Origin: JBOFWL01 sp051653605
Lineage (GTDB): Bacteria; Spirochaetota; Brevinematia; Brevinematales; Brevinemataceae
Direction: 5' to 3'
DNA length: 64,000 nt
Assembly (NCBI GenBank): GCA_051653605.1
Contig: JBOFWL010000139.1
Coordinates: 124,001-188,000, forward strand
Shown: positions 55,185 through 63,235 of the stretch, one piece after another
Layout: each line of letters starts with the position of its first letter
How positions within the stretch are numbered: position 1 is the stretch's first letter
The notes under the pieces: generated by a model
Database searches by the model: none
Seen by the model: only the letters and a program-made list of their open reading frames with translations
Told to the model about the DNA's origin: nothing
Program-made: the position numbers and the translations under genes

Positions 55185-57413
55185 TTAATCTAATGTTAGA
55201 TCAGCATAGTAGATATTAATGTTTGTCGATATAGGAGTTACAGTACCGGTAACCCCTGTTGTAGAGAATTTAATTATATTGCGTCCAGGGGTTAGCGTTA
55301 TTTGTTTACGAGCACTGGCTCCAGGAGCAAGATCGACTCCAAAGCTTCCTAAATCATTTGTAGAAGATCCTATAACTGTGATATTTTGGCTAGCCTCGTT
55401 GATAGTATGAGATCCAGACCAGTTTGTTATAAAGAAATTAAAAGTAGAACTCGTTACAACCTGATTATCTCTTGGTAAGCTAATGAAATATTGAGAATTT
55501 CGAGCAACAGATGTATAGGTGATATTTGTTGACTGAGTAACACCGCCTGAAGTAATCTCAATGGTAACATTCTTTGAGCCGGCTGAATTGCCAAGATCAA
55601 AATCTTGATCAAATGTGTAAACAAAAGTTCCAGGACCAAGATCTATATTGGCTCCACTAGGTTTCTTAACTTTGATTCCATCTATTATTGATGATGCAGT
55701 TGCCTGGAATCTTAGAGGGAAACTGCCCGTAGGAATAGTAGAAGAGGGTGGAGGGGAAATGTTGAAGGCGTAGGCATTCAAACTAGGGCGACCGGTAATT
55801 GTATAGAGGTTTGTTGTTATAAAGCCACTTGTTTTTGCAGAAGAAATTCGAACCAGTACGTCCTCTACTAAAGACATTGGGATTTGAATATTCGAGGAGA
55901 ATGTTGCTTCTCCACGTGGGCCATGAACAGCGGCAGGTAGCCATACATTATTTACGTGAGCGATATTTGTGCTGATAAGAATTTGGCTAATATGAGAAGA
56001 TCTATCTGGACGGGCTGAAGAGTTGATAATATTAATATCAAACGAAACCATCATATCAATAATTCTTATATTGTTGATAGTAACAAAATCAGTTGGGGTT
56101 TCGTAAGTAATGGTTTCGGAAGCGGCTTTATCGTTGCCACCAACGACAGTTGCTTCCCAAATATAATCTACCTGCTCTCCACTTCCTTGATATTTGTTTA
56201 TATCCCAAGTATTTGTTAATTCGGCAGTAGCTGTCATAGGGGTTAACGGAAATGTAAGCGAAGGAAGAGACGTGTTTGTGGTTGTGACAAGACCAGTTCT
56301 GATTAATCGAGATCTTAAGTTCGTCACACCTATAGCTGATTGTTGTCCTCGAAAAATATTAATGATCTGATTTGTCGTGGTTAAGAATATAGGAGTACTT
56401 GGGACAGTTGCAGGAGAAATTAGCGTTATACTAGGGCCAGTGGCTAAAGCAGAGTGGTCAACGGTGTAATTAACGATATTTGTTACTACAGATGATCCAG
56501 GATAAGAAGTTCTAATTTCAATAGGTACTATACCTACAGCTGGGCTTATCTGCTGATTTATAAAGACGAGGAATGAGGCTACTTCTCCAGTACCATTGAC
56601 AGTTTGAGTTCCATAATGAGAGCCTAAACTATATACAGAAACAGTTGCAGCAACAGGAGATAATACCTTAACGGTAACGGGCTGTCTTGTTATGGTGATA
56701 GTATCTACTGGATCAGGTGTAATCTCAGTAATAGTAGGAGTAGCTTGAACAACATAACTAAAGTTTTCTGTTTTAGATACCCCGATACCAGATACTGCTG
56801 TTATGGAGAAATCGAAGCCTGTTCCAACAGGAACAGGTAATATAGCTCTGATATTTGTACCTGTTGGAAGATTAGGAAAGTCATATATCTGATCTGCAAG
56901 AGGACTAGAAATAATAACTTTTGAAATTTTGGATATAGTATGTGCAACAGCGATGTCAACAGAGAGATTTCCAACTCCAATAGTTGAATTGTTTGCCGGG
57001 GAAAGTAGAGCGATGGTTGGGGCGTCACTAGCTCCAGCTAAATCAAATATATAGGAGTATCGCTGAGTACTAGGTTTACCAGTTCTCGTAGCCGTTGAAA
57101 TCACAGATACAGGAACACCTACAGATGATGTAAGATCAATCTGGTTTGTCATAGTGTAGGATTTTGCCTTTTCTGGGTCAATATCAATATTTGTGCCACC
57201 GATATTAACCCTAATATGGTTAAGTCCACCAGGATGGGATACATTAATGATACTCTGAAATCTATTATTTGTAATAGGATCTTTGGGATCGGGTGAAATT
57301 GTAACAATAGGATCTTTAAACATATTACCAATAATAGAGTTTTGAATTTTATTATTATTGATAGTAGAACAAGATACTATTGCCATAAACAGCAGTAATT
57401 GTAAGTATTTCAT
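55185..57413 (-). CDS. Large multidomain Ig-like surface lipoprotein, unknown
   Basis: 742 residues from the ATG at 57413, which has GGAGGGG 9 bases upstream; lipid attachment is at Cys15 (MKYLQLLLFMAIVSC). The rest is beta-rich, Thr/Ser/Asn/Pro-rich and made of about seven loosely related Ig-like domains, each opening with a PxP/SP motif: VTISPDPKDPITNN, IALLSPANNSTIG, TEITPDPVDTITI, ITLISPATVPST, FNISPPPSSTIPTG and FISLPRDNQVVTSS. No enzyme motif is seen. Such lipoproteins commonly sit on the outer membrane and act in adhesion or envelope support. It has its own promoter and is upstream of nothing on the minus strand except the terminator. Confidence 0.82.
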   Translation of the reverse strand: MKYLQLLLFMAIVSCSTINNNKIQNSIIGNMFKDPIVTISPDPKDPITNNRFQSIINVSHPGGLNHIRVNIGGTNIDIDPEKAKSYTMTNQIDLTSSVGVPVSVISTATRTGKPSTQRYSYIFDLAGASDAPTIALLSPANNSTIGVGNLSVDIAVAHTISKISKVIISSPLADQIYDFPNLPTGTNIRAILPVPVGTGFDFSITAVSGIGVSKTENFSYVVQATPTITEITPDPVDTITITRQPVTVKVLSPVAATVSVYSLGSHYGTQTVNGTGEVASFLVFINQQISPAVGIVPIEIRTSYPGSSVVTNIVNYTVDHSALATGPSITLISPATVPSTPIFLTTTNQIINIFRGQQSAIGVTNLRSRLIRTGLVTTTNTSLPSLTFPLTPMTATAELTNTWDINKYQGSGEQVDYIWEATVVGGNDKAASETITYETPTDFVTINNIRIIDMMVSFDINIINSSARPDRSSHISQILISTNIAHVNNVWLPAAVHGPRGEATFSSNIQIPMSLVEDVLVRISSAKTSGFITTNLYTITGRPSLNAYAFNISPPPSSTIPTGSFPLRFQATASSIIDGIKVKKPSGANIDLGPGTFVYTFDQDFDLGNSAGSKNVTIEITSGGVTQSTNITYTSVARNSQYFISLPRDNQVVTSSTFNFFITNWSGSHTINEASQNITVIGSSTNDLGSFGVDLAPGASARKQITLTPGRNIIKFSTTGVTGTVTPISTNINIYYADLTLD

Positions 57414-57444
57414 ATTTAGAAACCCCTCCACATAGAATATACAC

Positions 57445-57474
57445 ATTATATACTATTTTAAATGAATAATGCAA
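57445..57474 (-). promoter_or_regulatory. Promoter of the surface lipoprotein gene
   Basis: Minus strand TTGCAT (57469-57474), 18-base spacer, perfect TATAAT (57445-57450). The rest of the 185-base gap to the SOD gene holds only a weak GC hairpin (57523-57551) and A/T-rich DNA. Confidence 0.5.
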
Positions 57475-57598
57475 GAGGGTTGCTAAAATATTTTAGGTAT
57501 TTTATTATTTTATATAGAAAATACCCCCCTAGCTTGAGGGAGGATATTTTTTTTAAAATCTGCAAGAAATATTTTAAATTTTAGATAGTTTTATCGTA

Positions 57599-58306
57599 TT
57601 ATGAATTAAAATTGATTAAAACTTGATCCCAATTAACAACATTCCAGAAAGATTTGATGTAATCAGGGCGGCGATTTTGGTAGTTGAGATAGTAAGCGTG
57701 CTCCCAGACATCCAATGCAAGAATAGGAGTATATCCATCCATAAGAGGAGAATCTTGATTGGCGGTAGAGATTACTGAAAGTTTACCATCTTTTTTTACA
57801 AGCCAAGCCCAGCCTGAACCAAATCGAGTTCTAGCGGCATTTTCAAAAACTTCTTGAAATTTTTCAAAGCTTCCAAAGTCTTTATCAATAGCTGTAGCTA
57901 GCTCGCCGGAAGGTTTTCCTCCATTATTCACTTTTAGAATCTTCCAAAATAATGAGTGGTTGTGATGTCCACCAGCATTATTCCGAACGACAGTCTTCAG
58001 TGCTTCTGGTAAGGAATTAAAATCTGTTAAGAGTTCTTCTAAGCTTTTAGTAGCTACGTCTGGGTACGATGCTAATGCCGCATTAAGATTATTCACATAG
58101 GCGGCATGGTGCTTACTATGGTGAATTTCCATAGTTTTAGCATCAATATATGGCTCTAACGCATCATAAGAATAATCGAGTTCTGGAACACTATGTAGTA
58201 CCACAACATCACTACTTTGACTTTGACTTTGGCTTTGACTTTTTTGCTTATCAACAGCTCCACAAGAGACTAACATTGTAAGAAAAACAAAGTTTAAAAA
58301 CTTCAT
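57599..58306 (-). CDS. Superoxide dismutase (Mn/Fe family) with lipoprotein signal
   Basis: 235 residues. An N-terminal lipoprotein signal (MKFLNFVFLTMLVSC, lipid at Cys15), a Gln-Ser repeat linker (about 22-33), then a full SOD domain. Metal ligands are His in MEIHHSKHHAAYV, His in NNAGGHHNHSLFW and Asp/His in LDVWEHAYYLNY. GGHHNHSLFW plus TANQDSPL with Gln at the second-shell position points to the Mn-type. It is a tandem copy of the cytosolic gene directly upstream and nearly identical in its last 130 residues. The lipid anchor would place a SOD on the periplasmic or surface side, where host- or lumen-derived superoxide arrives. GGGG lies 7 bases before the ATG. Confidence 0.93.
   Translation of the reverse strand: MKFLNFVFLTMLVSCGAVDKQKSQSQSQSQSSDVVVLHSVPELDYSYDALEPYIDAKTMEIHHSKHHAAYVNNLNAALASYPDVATKSLEELLTDFNSLPEALKTVVRNNAGGHHNHSLFWKILKVNNGGKPSGELATAIDKDFGSFEKFQEVFENAARTRFGSGWAWLVKKDGKLSVISTANQDSPLMDGYTPILALDVWEHAYYLNYQNRRPDYIKSFWNVVNWDQVLINFNS
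58214..58243 (-). repeat. Hexanucleotide repeat in the SOD lipoprotein linker
   Basis: Five adjacent 6-base units of plus-strand ACTTTG type (the fourth has G for A, the fifth ends in T) encode the Gln-Ser repeats. Unit length keeps the frame, so copy-number change would lengthen or shorten the tether. Confidence 0.7.
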
Positions 58307-58335
58307 TCTAAACCCCCTATAAAATATTCGTCGTA

Positions 58336-58935
58336 TTACGAATTAAAATTGATTAAAACTTGATCCCAATTGACAACATTCCAGAAAGATTTGATGTAAT
58401 CAGGGCGGCGATTTTGGTAGTTGAGATAGTAAGCGTGCTCCCAAACATCTAAGCCAAGAACAGGAGTATATCCATCCATAAGAGGAGAATCTTGATTGGC
58501 AGTAGAGATTACTGAAAGTTTGCCATCTTTTTTCACAAGCCAAGCCCAGCCTGAACCGAATCGGGTTTTAGCTGCGTTTTCGAAAGCTTCTTGAAATTTT
58601 TCAAAGCTTCCGAAGTCTTTGTCAATAGCTGTAGCTAGCTCGCCGGAGGGTTTTCCTCCATTATTCACTTTTAGAATCTTCCAAAATAATGAGTGATTAT
58701 GGTGTCCACCAGCGTTATTACGGACAGCAGTCTTGATCGCCTCGGGTAAGGTATTAAACTCTTTTAAGAGTTCCTCTACACTTTTAGAAGCAAGATTCGG
58801 ATGTGCTTCTAACGCTGCATTAAGATTATTAACGTAAGTAGCATGGTGCTTATCATGGTGTATTTCCATAGTTTTAGCATCGATATGAGGCTCGATAGCA
58901 TTAAAAGCGTATCCAAGATCAGGAAGGTTATGCAT
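58336..58935 (-). CDS. sodA: Cytosolic superoxide dismutase (Mn type)
   Basis: Converts superoxide to oxygen and hydrogen peroxide. I chose the ATG at 58935 (MHNLPDLGYAF, 199 residues) with GGAG 6 bases upstream. Metal ligands are His26 in MEIHHDKHHATYV, the His in NNAGGHHNHSLFW and Asp/His in LDVWEHAYYLNY. GGHHNHSLFW and the Gln in TANQDSPL agree with the Mn type. Length matches 200-residue SODs, without signal. It lies 29 bases before the lipoprotein copy, and the two are likely co-transcribed from the promoter at 59018. Confidence 0.96.
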   Translation of the reverse strand: MHNLPDLGYAFNAIEPHIDAKTMEIHHDKHHATYVNNLNAALEAHPNLASKSVEELLKEFNTLPEAIKTAVRNNAGGHHNHSLFWKILKVNNGGKPSGELATAIDKDFGSFEKFQEAFENAAKTRFGSGWAWLVKKDGKLSVISTANQDSPLMDGYTPVLGLDVWEHAYYLNYQNRRPDYIKSFWNVVNWDQVLINFNS

Positions 58936-58973
58936 GTGTGTCTCCTTGACATAAATGAATTTTCTACTATACA

Positions 58974-59010
58974 ACTGGTAGAATATTTTTATATAAAATA
59001 TACTACCAGT
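58974..59010 (-). promoter_or_regulatory. Long palindrome at the transcription start of sodA
   Basis: 16-base arms, one mismatch, 5-base centre (58974-58989 and 58995-59010, outer part ACTGGTAG / CTACCAGT). The predicted start of the sod message (about 59011) falls at its edge, so it forms either an operator or a 5'-terminal RNA hairpin. The outer sequence does not resemble PerR or Fur boxes. Confidence 0.6.
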
Positions 59011-59017
59011 ACATAAG

Positions 59018-59047
59018 AGTATACAAATTTTCAGCTATGAAATTCAA
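59018..59047 (-). promoter_or_regulatory. Promoter of the tandem sod genes
   Basis: Minus strand TTGAAT (59042-59047), 18-base spacer, TATACT (59018-59023). The leader to the sodA ATG would be about 76 bases, most of it the palindrome. Confidence 0.45.
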
Positions 59048-59063
59048 GTTTTTTTTAAACTTC

Positions 59064-59092
59064 TTGCTATTGACAACATCTTCTTGTATAAT
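59064..59092 (+). promoter_or_regulatory. Promoter of pepT
   Basis: TTGCTA (59064-59069), 17-base spacer, perfect TATAAT (59087-59092). A TTGACA at 59070-59075 is closer to consensus but only 11 bases from the -10. Confidence 0.5.
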
Positions 59093-59126
59093 AGCAATAT
59101 AAAATTATTCTTTGTAGGAGTAAAAT

Positions 59127-60353
59127 ATGCCTTATACCGAATATCTTAAAAATTCTTTTTTACGTTATACAGCAATTGAAAGCCAAAGTAATGATAAAAT
59201 TGCAGCTCTTCCTTCAACTGATGGGCAAAAACAAATGATTCAACAAATTCATGCTGATCTAACAGATTTAGGGGTTAAGAATATTACGGTTAATGAGAAT
59301 CATGTACTTATTGCTTATTTTAAAGGGACGATTCCGGCTCCAGCTATCGGTTTTATGGCGCATGTTGATACGGTTGATATCGGTGCTTCTGCAAAAGTTA
59401 ATGCTCGATTGCACCACTATGATGGGGTAGATATTCCTCTAAATACAGAAATTTCATTAAAATCTTCCGATTACCCAGAATTATCTCGATACCAAGGGCA
59501 AGATATTTTTGTCACCGATGGTACAAGCGTTTTGGGGGCAGATGATAAAGCTGGCGTTGCGGTGTTAACCGCCCTTGCTAAATTCTTGATCGAAGAAAAT
59601 CACCCTCATGGAGATATTTATCTTATCTATGTTCCCGATGAAGAGATAGGCCTTAAAGGGGCGTACTCTCTGGATCCTACATCTATTCCCATCGAGTTTT
59701 GCTACACGGTTGATGGAAGCGAAATAGGGCAATTTGGTGCCGAAACTTTTAATGCAGCTGGGTTTGATATAACTTTTGAAGGAGTTAGTATTCACCCAGG
59801 CACAGCAAAAGGGGTTTTGGTCAATCCAATTTTAATGGCACAACACTTTATAGAACAGTTTCCAACAGAAGAAACTCCAGAAAAAACGGAAGAACGTCAG
59901 GGTTATTATTGGATGCACAATCTTTCAGCAGACCCAATGAAGGCCGTCCTTGAGATGAGTATACGAGATTTTGACATCAACCTTTTTAATAATCGTAAAT
60001 CATTTGTTAATAATGCATTAGATAATACACGTAAGGCTTTTCCTACGGGGAAAATTACAAGCAAGATGGAAGACCAATATTCGAATATTGCATCCTCAAT
60101 GGGAGATGATAAACGTTGTATTTCGTTAGCAGAGGCAGCCTTTGCCCAAGCTAAAGTGCCAATGAAATCAGAAGTTATCCGAGGAGGCACTGATGGTTCG
60201 GTGCTGTCGGCAAAGGGAATACCCACTCCCAATATTTTTACAGGTGGCCATAATGCTCACTCTATCTACGAGTTTCTTCCCTTGCCTTCATTGGTAAAAG
60301 CATTCGATGTATGTTCTTACATTGTAAGACTTGCGTCCCAATATCAAAAATAA
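59127..60353 (+). CDS. pepT: Peptidase T (tripeptide aminopeptidase)
   Basis: Cytosolic dizinc enzyme that removes the N-terminal residue from tripeptides. The 408-residue M20 protein shows metal ligands in GFMAHVDTVD (His and Asp), LGADDKAGVAVLTAL (Asp), the catalytic Glu and following ligand in VPDEEIGLKG, YTVDGSEIGQFGAETFNAA (Asp) and the final His in IFTGGHNAHSIYEFLPL. The dimerisation (lid) domain spans about 205-310. TAGGAG lies 7 bases before the ATG. The ABC-F gene starts 26 bases after its stop, probably on the same message. Confidence 0.95.
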   Translation: MPYTEYLKNSFLRYTAIESQSNDKIAALPSTDGQKQMIQQIHADLTDLGVKNITVNENHVLIAYFKGTIPAPAIGFMAHVDTVDIGASAKVNARLHHYDGVDIPLNTEISLKSSDYPELSRYQGQDIFVTDGTSVLGADDKAGVAVLTALAKFLIEENHPHGDIYLIYVPDEEIGLKGAYSLDPTSIPIEFCYTVDGSEIGQFGAETFNAAGFDITFEGVSIHPGTAKGVLVNPILMAQHFIEQFPTEETPEKTEERQGYYWMHNLSADPMKAVLEMSIRDFDINLFNNRKSFVNNALDNTRKAFPTGKITSKMEDQYSNIASSMGDDKRCISLAEAAFAQAKVPMKSEVIRGGTDGSVLSAKGIPTPNIFTGGHNAHSIYEFLPLPSLVKAFDVCSYIVRLASQYQK

Positions 60354-60379
60354 AATAAAAAAATTCTTGAGGCTTTAAG

Positions 60380-62176
60380 ATGATCCAAGTTAATTCTCTT
60401 TCTAAAGGGTTTGCCCACCAAAATTTATTCTCAGATATCACATTTACTCTCCATAAAGGAGAAAAAATAGGTTTGGTTGGTCGTAATGGCTGTGGTAAAA
60501 CCACTTTACTCCGTATTCTTGCAGGGATAGAAAGCCCAGATACGGGCTCTGTCTCATTTCCGCGAGGTTATCGAGTGGCGTACTTGCAGCAAGAGATATC
60601 ATTTACCCACGCAACAGTGCTCGAAGAATGCCTGGCATCTCTCCCAGAAGGTGAGTATCCTGAGGCATGGAAAGCTGAAAAACTTCTATTTGGCTTAGAT
60701 TTTACTCCAGAAATGCTTCAACAAAACCCATCCGAGCTATCTGGAGGCTGGATGAACCGTCTTTCTTTGGCAAAAACACTTATTACAGATGCTGATATGC
60801 TTCTTTTCGACGAGCCAACAAACCACTTGGATCTTCCAACGCTTGCTTGGCTTACAGAATTTCTTAAAACTTGGCGAAAAGAGTTTATTCTTATTACTCA
60901 CGACCGTTTTTTTATGAATAATGTGGTCACTCATACAATGGCAATTCATCGTAAACAAATGAAGAAGATGAAGGGCGATGTTGATAAAATTTACGAACAA
61001 ATTGCTGTAGAAGAAGAAGTATACGAAAAAACACGTATCAATGATGAAAAAGAACGTGCTCATATTGAAAAATTTATCTCACGCTTTCGAGCTCAAACAA
61101 ATCTTCGAGGGGTGGTTCAAAGTAGAATCAAAACTCTTCAAAAAATGAAAAAAACAGAGCGTCTCGTTTCTGAAGAAGATTTAGAGTTTAATTTTAATTT
61201 TACAACATTTGAAACTCGTGCTATGATGGATGTAAAAGATATCTCTTTTGGCTATGAAAAAAATCACCCACTTGTGCAAAATCTTTCATTTCCTGTTGAT
61301 AAAGGAGATAGAATTGCTTTTATTGGGCGTAGTGGAAGGGGTAAAACCACACTATTACGCGTTATTGCAGGCGATTTAGAGCCGTGGAATGGAAAGGTTA
61401 ACCAACATCCTTTGTTGCAAACTAGTTATTACGGGCAAATTACAGAAAGAACACTTCATCCAGATCATACAATAGAAGAAGAGATCCTCCTCGCTACAGA
61501 CCCTCGAAACCCTAAACTTGCCAGAGCCATTGCTGGAGCTATGCTCTTTGAAGGGCCAATGGCGCTGAAAAAGGTTAAAGTGTTGTCAGGTGGAGAAAAA
61601 GCTCGTGTTCAGTTAGGAAAGATTATCGCTCGTCCTACCCACTGCTTGCTTTTGGATGAGCCATCAAACCACTTGGATATGCAGAGTACCGATTCCTTAA
61701 TCGAAGCTTTGGACGCTTTTTCTGGGGCAGTTATCTTTGTCTCTCACAATGAAATGATATTGCATGCCCTTGCTACAAAGCTTGTTGTGTTTGATTCTGA
61801 TGGTCTTCCATATTATTTTGATGGGACATATCAAGATTTTCTCGAACAGAAAGGCTTTTCTCTTCCTATTAAAAAAGAAGATGATAAAAAAATACTGAAA
61901 ATAGAAAAAAAACAAAAGGTAGAAAGCCAAAAAGAGCGTCGGCAACGGCTTAAAGTTTTTGAAGATCGAATCAAACAATGGGAGTCTTTGATTAAAAAAC
62001 AGGAAGCCCGTACTAAGGAGATCCACGAACAGCTTATTGATGCCGCCCAAAATGGGGAGAGTGATAAGATAGCGTCCCTTAGTAAAGAAGCGCACTCATT
62101 AGAAGGGGAAACAGCCAATTCTTATGAGCAACTCTTTGCCGAACAAGAAGCCTATGAAGAGGCTCTTAAAGAATAA
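60380..62176 (+). CDS. ABC-F family ATPase (ribosome-associated, Uup-like)
   Basis: 598 residues, two ATPase domains on one chain and no membrane segment. Domain 1: Walker A GRNGCGKTTLL (about 35-45), signature LSGGWMNRLSLAK, Walker B LLFDEPTNHLDLP. An ABC-F linker (P-site tRNA interaction motif) of about 80 residues, rich in Lys and Glu, follows (HRKQMKKMKGDVDKIYEQIA). Domain 2: GRSGRGKTTLLRVIAG, LSGGEKARVQLGKI, LLLDEPSNHLDMQ. A charged coiled-coil tail covers about 520-598. ABC-F proteins act on stalled or antibiotic-bound ribosomes; the coiled-coil tail favours the Uup branch but the subtype is not settled. The ribosome binding site is weak (GAGG at 60370). Confidence 0.93.
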   Translation: MIQVNSLSKGFAHQNLFSDITFTLHKGEKIGLVGRNGCGKTTLLRILAGIESPDTGSVSFPRGYRVAYLQQEISFTHATVLEECLASLPEGEYPEAWKAEKLLFGLDFTPEMLQQNPSELSGGWMNRLSLAKTLITDADMLLFDEPTNHLDLPTLAWLTEFLKTWRKEFILITHDRFFMNNVVTHTMAIHRKQMKKMKGDVDKIYEQIAVEEEVYEKTRINDEKERAHIEKFISRFRAQTNLRGVVQSRIKTLQKMKKTERLVSEEDLEFNFNFTTFETRAMMDVKDISFGYEKNHPLVQNLSFPVDKGDRIAFIGRSGRGKTTLLRVIAGDLEPWNGKVNQHPLLQTSYYGQITERTLHPDHTIEEEILLATDPRNPKLARAIAGAMLFEGPMALKKVKVLSGGEKARVQLGKIIARPTHCLLLDEPSNHLDMQSTDSLIEALDAFSGAVIFVSHNEMILHALATKLVVFDSDGLPYYFDGTYQDFLEQKGFSLPIKKEDDKKILKIEKKQKVESQKERRQRLKVFEDRIKQWESLIKKQEARTKEIHEQLIDAAQNGESDKIASLSKEAHSLEGETANSYEQLFAEQEAYEEALKE

Positions 62177-62209
62177 AAAAAACACCTCGTAAATGAGGTG
62201 CTTTTTTAT
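62175..62209. terminator. Terminator between the ABC-F gene and the acidic exported protein
   Basis: Stem AAAAAA-CACCTC / GAGGTG-TTTTTT with one A-C mismatch, 6-base loop, T-run. It lies between convergent genes. Confidence 0.85.
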
Positions 62210-62219
62210 TTTAATTTTA

Positions 62220-63155
62220 TTATTCAAGAGTAAATACGCCAAGATCGTTGATAGATTTTTCAGGGGCTTTGGCAATTGTGTCGAAATCTCGTGCCATATC
62301 AAATGCAAGAAGATGAGGCATGATTAATCGAATATACATAAAAGAGATAATTCCTCCACCTGCATCATAGGCATAGATAGCTTCGCCTGGACGAAGGCTT
62401 TTTACCAAAGTAAGGCGGTATTTAGCATCTATTGATCGACTCGCTGGTATTTGGTATTTAGGATCAGAATTGGTGTCGGCAGGAGCCATAGTTGTTGTAA
62501 GAGTAAGCTCTGGTTCGTTAATCTTGAGAAGGACACTTTCCATAGATTGATTATCTGGGTGATTGTAGAACTTAAGTCTCCATATAGTTTTATCTAAATT
62601 TTGAAGCAAGCTTTTTGATGATGCTATTTGGGGGATTCTTCCTGATTTAAGTTTAGATGTATCATATGTTTGATAGGGGGCATAGGGCGGAATAAGTGTT
62701 ATATTTGTAAACGGTAATTGAATAATGATGCTCTTTACATTGTTGGGATCAGGCACAGGGTAAGGGTCTACCAAGGGAGGACGAGAAGCTAAGTCTTCTT
62801 CGGAATCTACATCAGTATATCCACTGTCTCCATAGCTTGAATCGTAGTCGTAAGAATCATCATCATCTTCTTCTTCTTCTGTAGATTCATCCTCATAAGG
62901 ATATTCCTCTGTTAGTACTTCGTAGTCTATTACTTCGTAGTTTATTACTTCAGAGATCGGCATTACATCATCTTGATATACTGAGGGCTCATTTTCTGGA
63001 TTAGGTTGAGCGGGAACATATTCTTCTTGAGGTTGGTCAGAGACGTCCTCTTCTGTAGTATCAGGTTCTGGGTCTGCATTTGGCCCAGAATAGTACTGAC
63101 CATAGAGATAAGTTGCAGATAACACTGTCAACATCAACAGTAGGCACCGTTTCAT
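62220..63155 (-). CDS. Exported protein with acidic Tyr/Asp/Glu/Pro-rich region, unknown
   Basis: 311 residues with signal peptide MKRCLLLMLTVLSATYLYGQ. Residues about 22-135 are disordered and very acidic, with Asp/Glu/Tyr/Ser runs (DESTEEEEDDDDSYDYDSSY). About 138-311 is a mixed domain (VKSIIIQLPFTNITLIPPYA, KLKSGRIPQIASSKSLLQ, ELTLTTTMAPAD, KYRLTLVKSLRPGEAIYAYD). I recognise no family. The acidic tract could bind cations or positively charged surfaces. GAGG lies about 9 bases before the ATG. Its neighbour on the same strand is a barrel-like outer-membrane protein, 80 bases away. Confidence 0.75.
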   Translation of the reverse strand: MKRCLLLMLTVLSATYLYGQYYSGPNADPEPDTTEEDVSDQPQEEYVPAQPNPENEPSVYQDDVMPISEVINYEVIDYEVLTEEYPYEDESTEEEEDDDDSYDYDSSYGDSGYTDVDSEEDLASRPPLVDPYPVPDPNNVKSIIIQLPFTNITLIPPYAPYQTYDTSKLKSGRIPQIASSKSLLQNLDKTIWRLKFYNHPDNQSMESVLLKINEPELTLTTTMAPADTNSDPKYQIPASRSIDAKYRLTLVKSLRPGEAIYAYDAGGGIISFMYIRLIMPHLLAFDMARDFDTIAKAPEKSINDLGVFTLE

Positions 63156-63184
63156 ATAAAAACCTCTACTTAAATATTGCGTAT

Positions 63185-63213
63185 ATTATAGCAGAGGTTC
63201 TTATTTATCGAAA
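63185..63213 (-). promoter_or_regulatory. Promoter of the acidic exported protein gene
   Basis: Minus strand TTTCGA (63208-63213), 17-base spacer, perfect TATAAT (63185-63190). The leader carries the arms CCTCT / AGAGG (63192-63196, 63163-63167), a possible hairpin. Confidence 0.45.
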
Positions 63214-63235
63214 GTTTTAGCATAATATATATTTA

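Noticed and set aside
57523..57551. Terminator after the lipoprotein SOD gene
   Set aside because: Seven-bp GC stem with one wobble but mismatched base and a poor T-run on the minus strand; the better T-run is on the plus strand, where no gene ends. Not listed as a terminator.
61697..62095. 132-codon minus-strand frame rich in Phe/Leu opposite the ABC-F gene
   Set aside because: Hydrophobic appearance results from reading opposite Lys/Glu-rich coiled-coil codons; no start signals.
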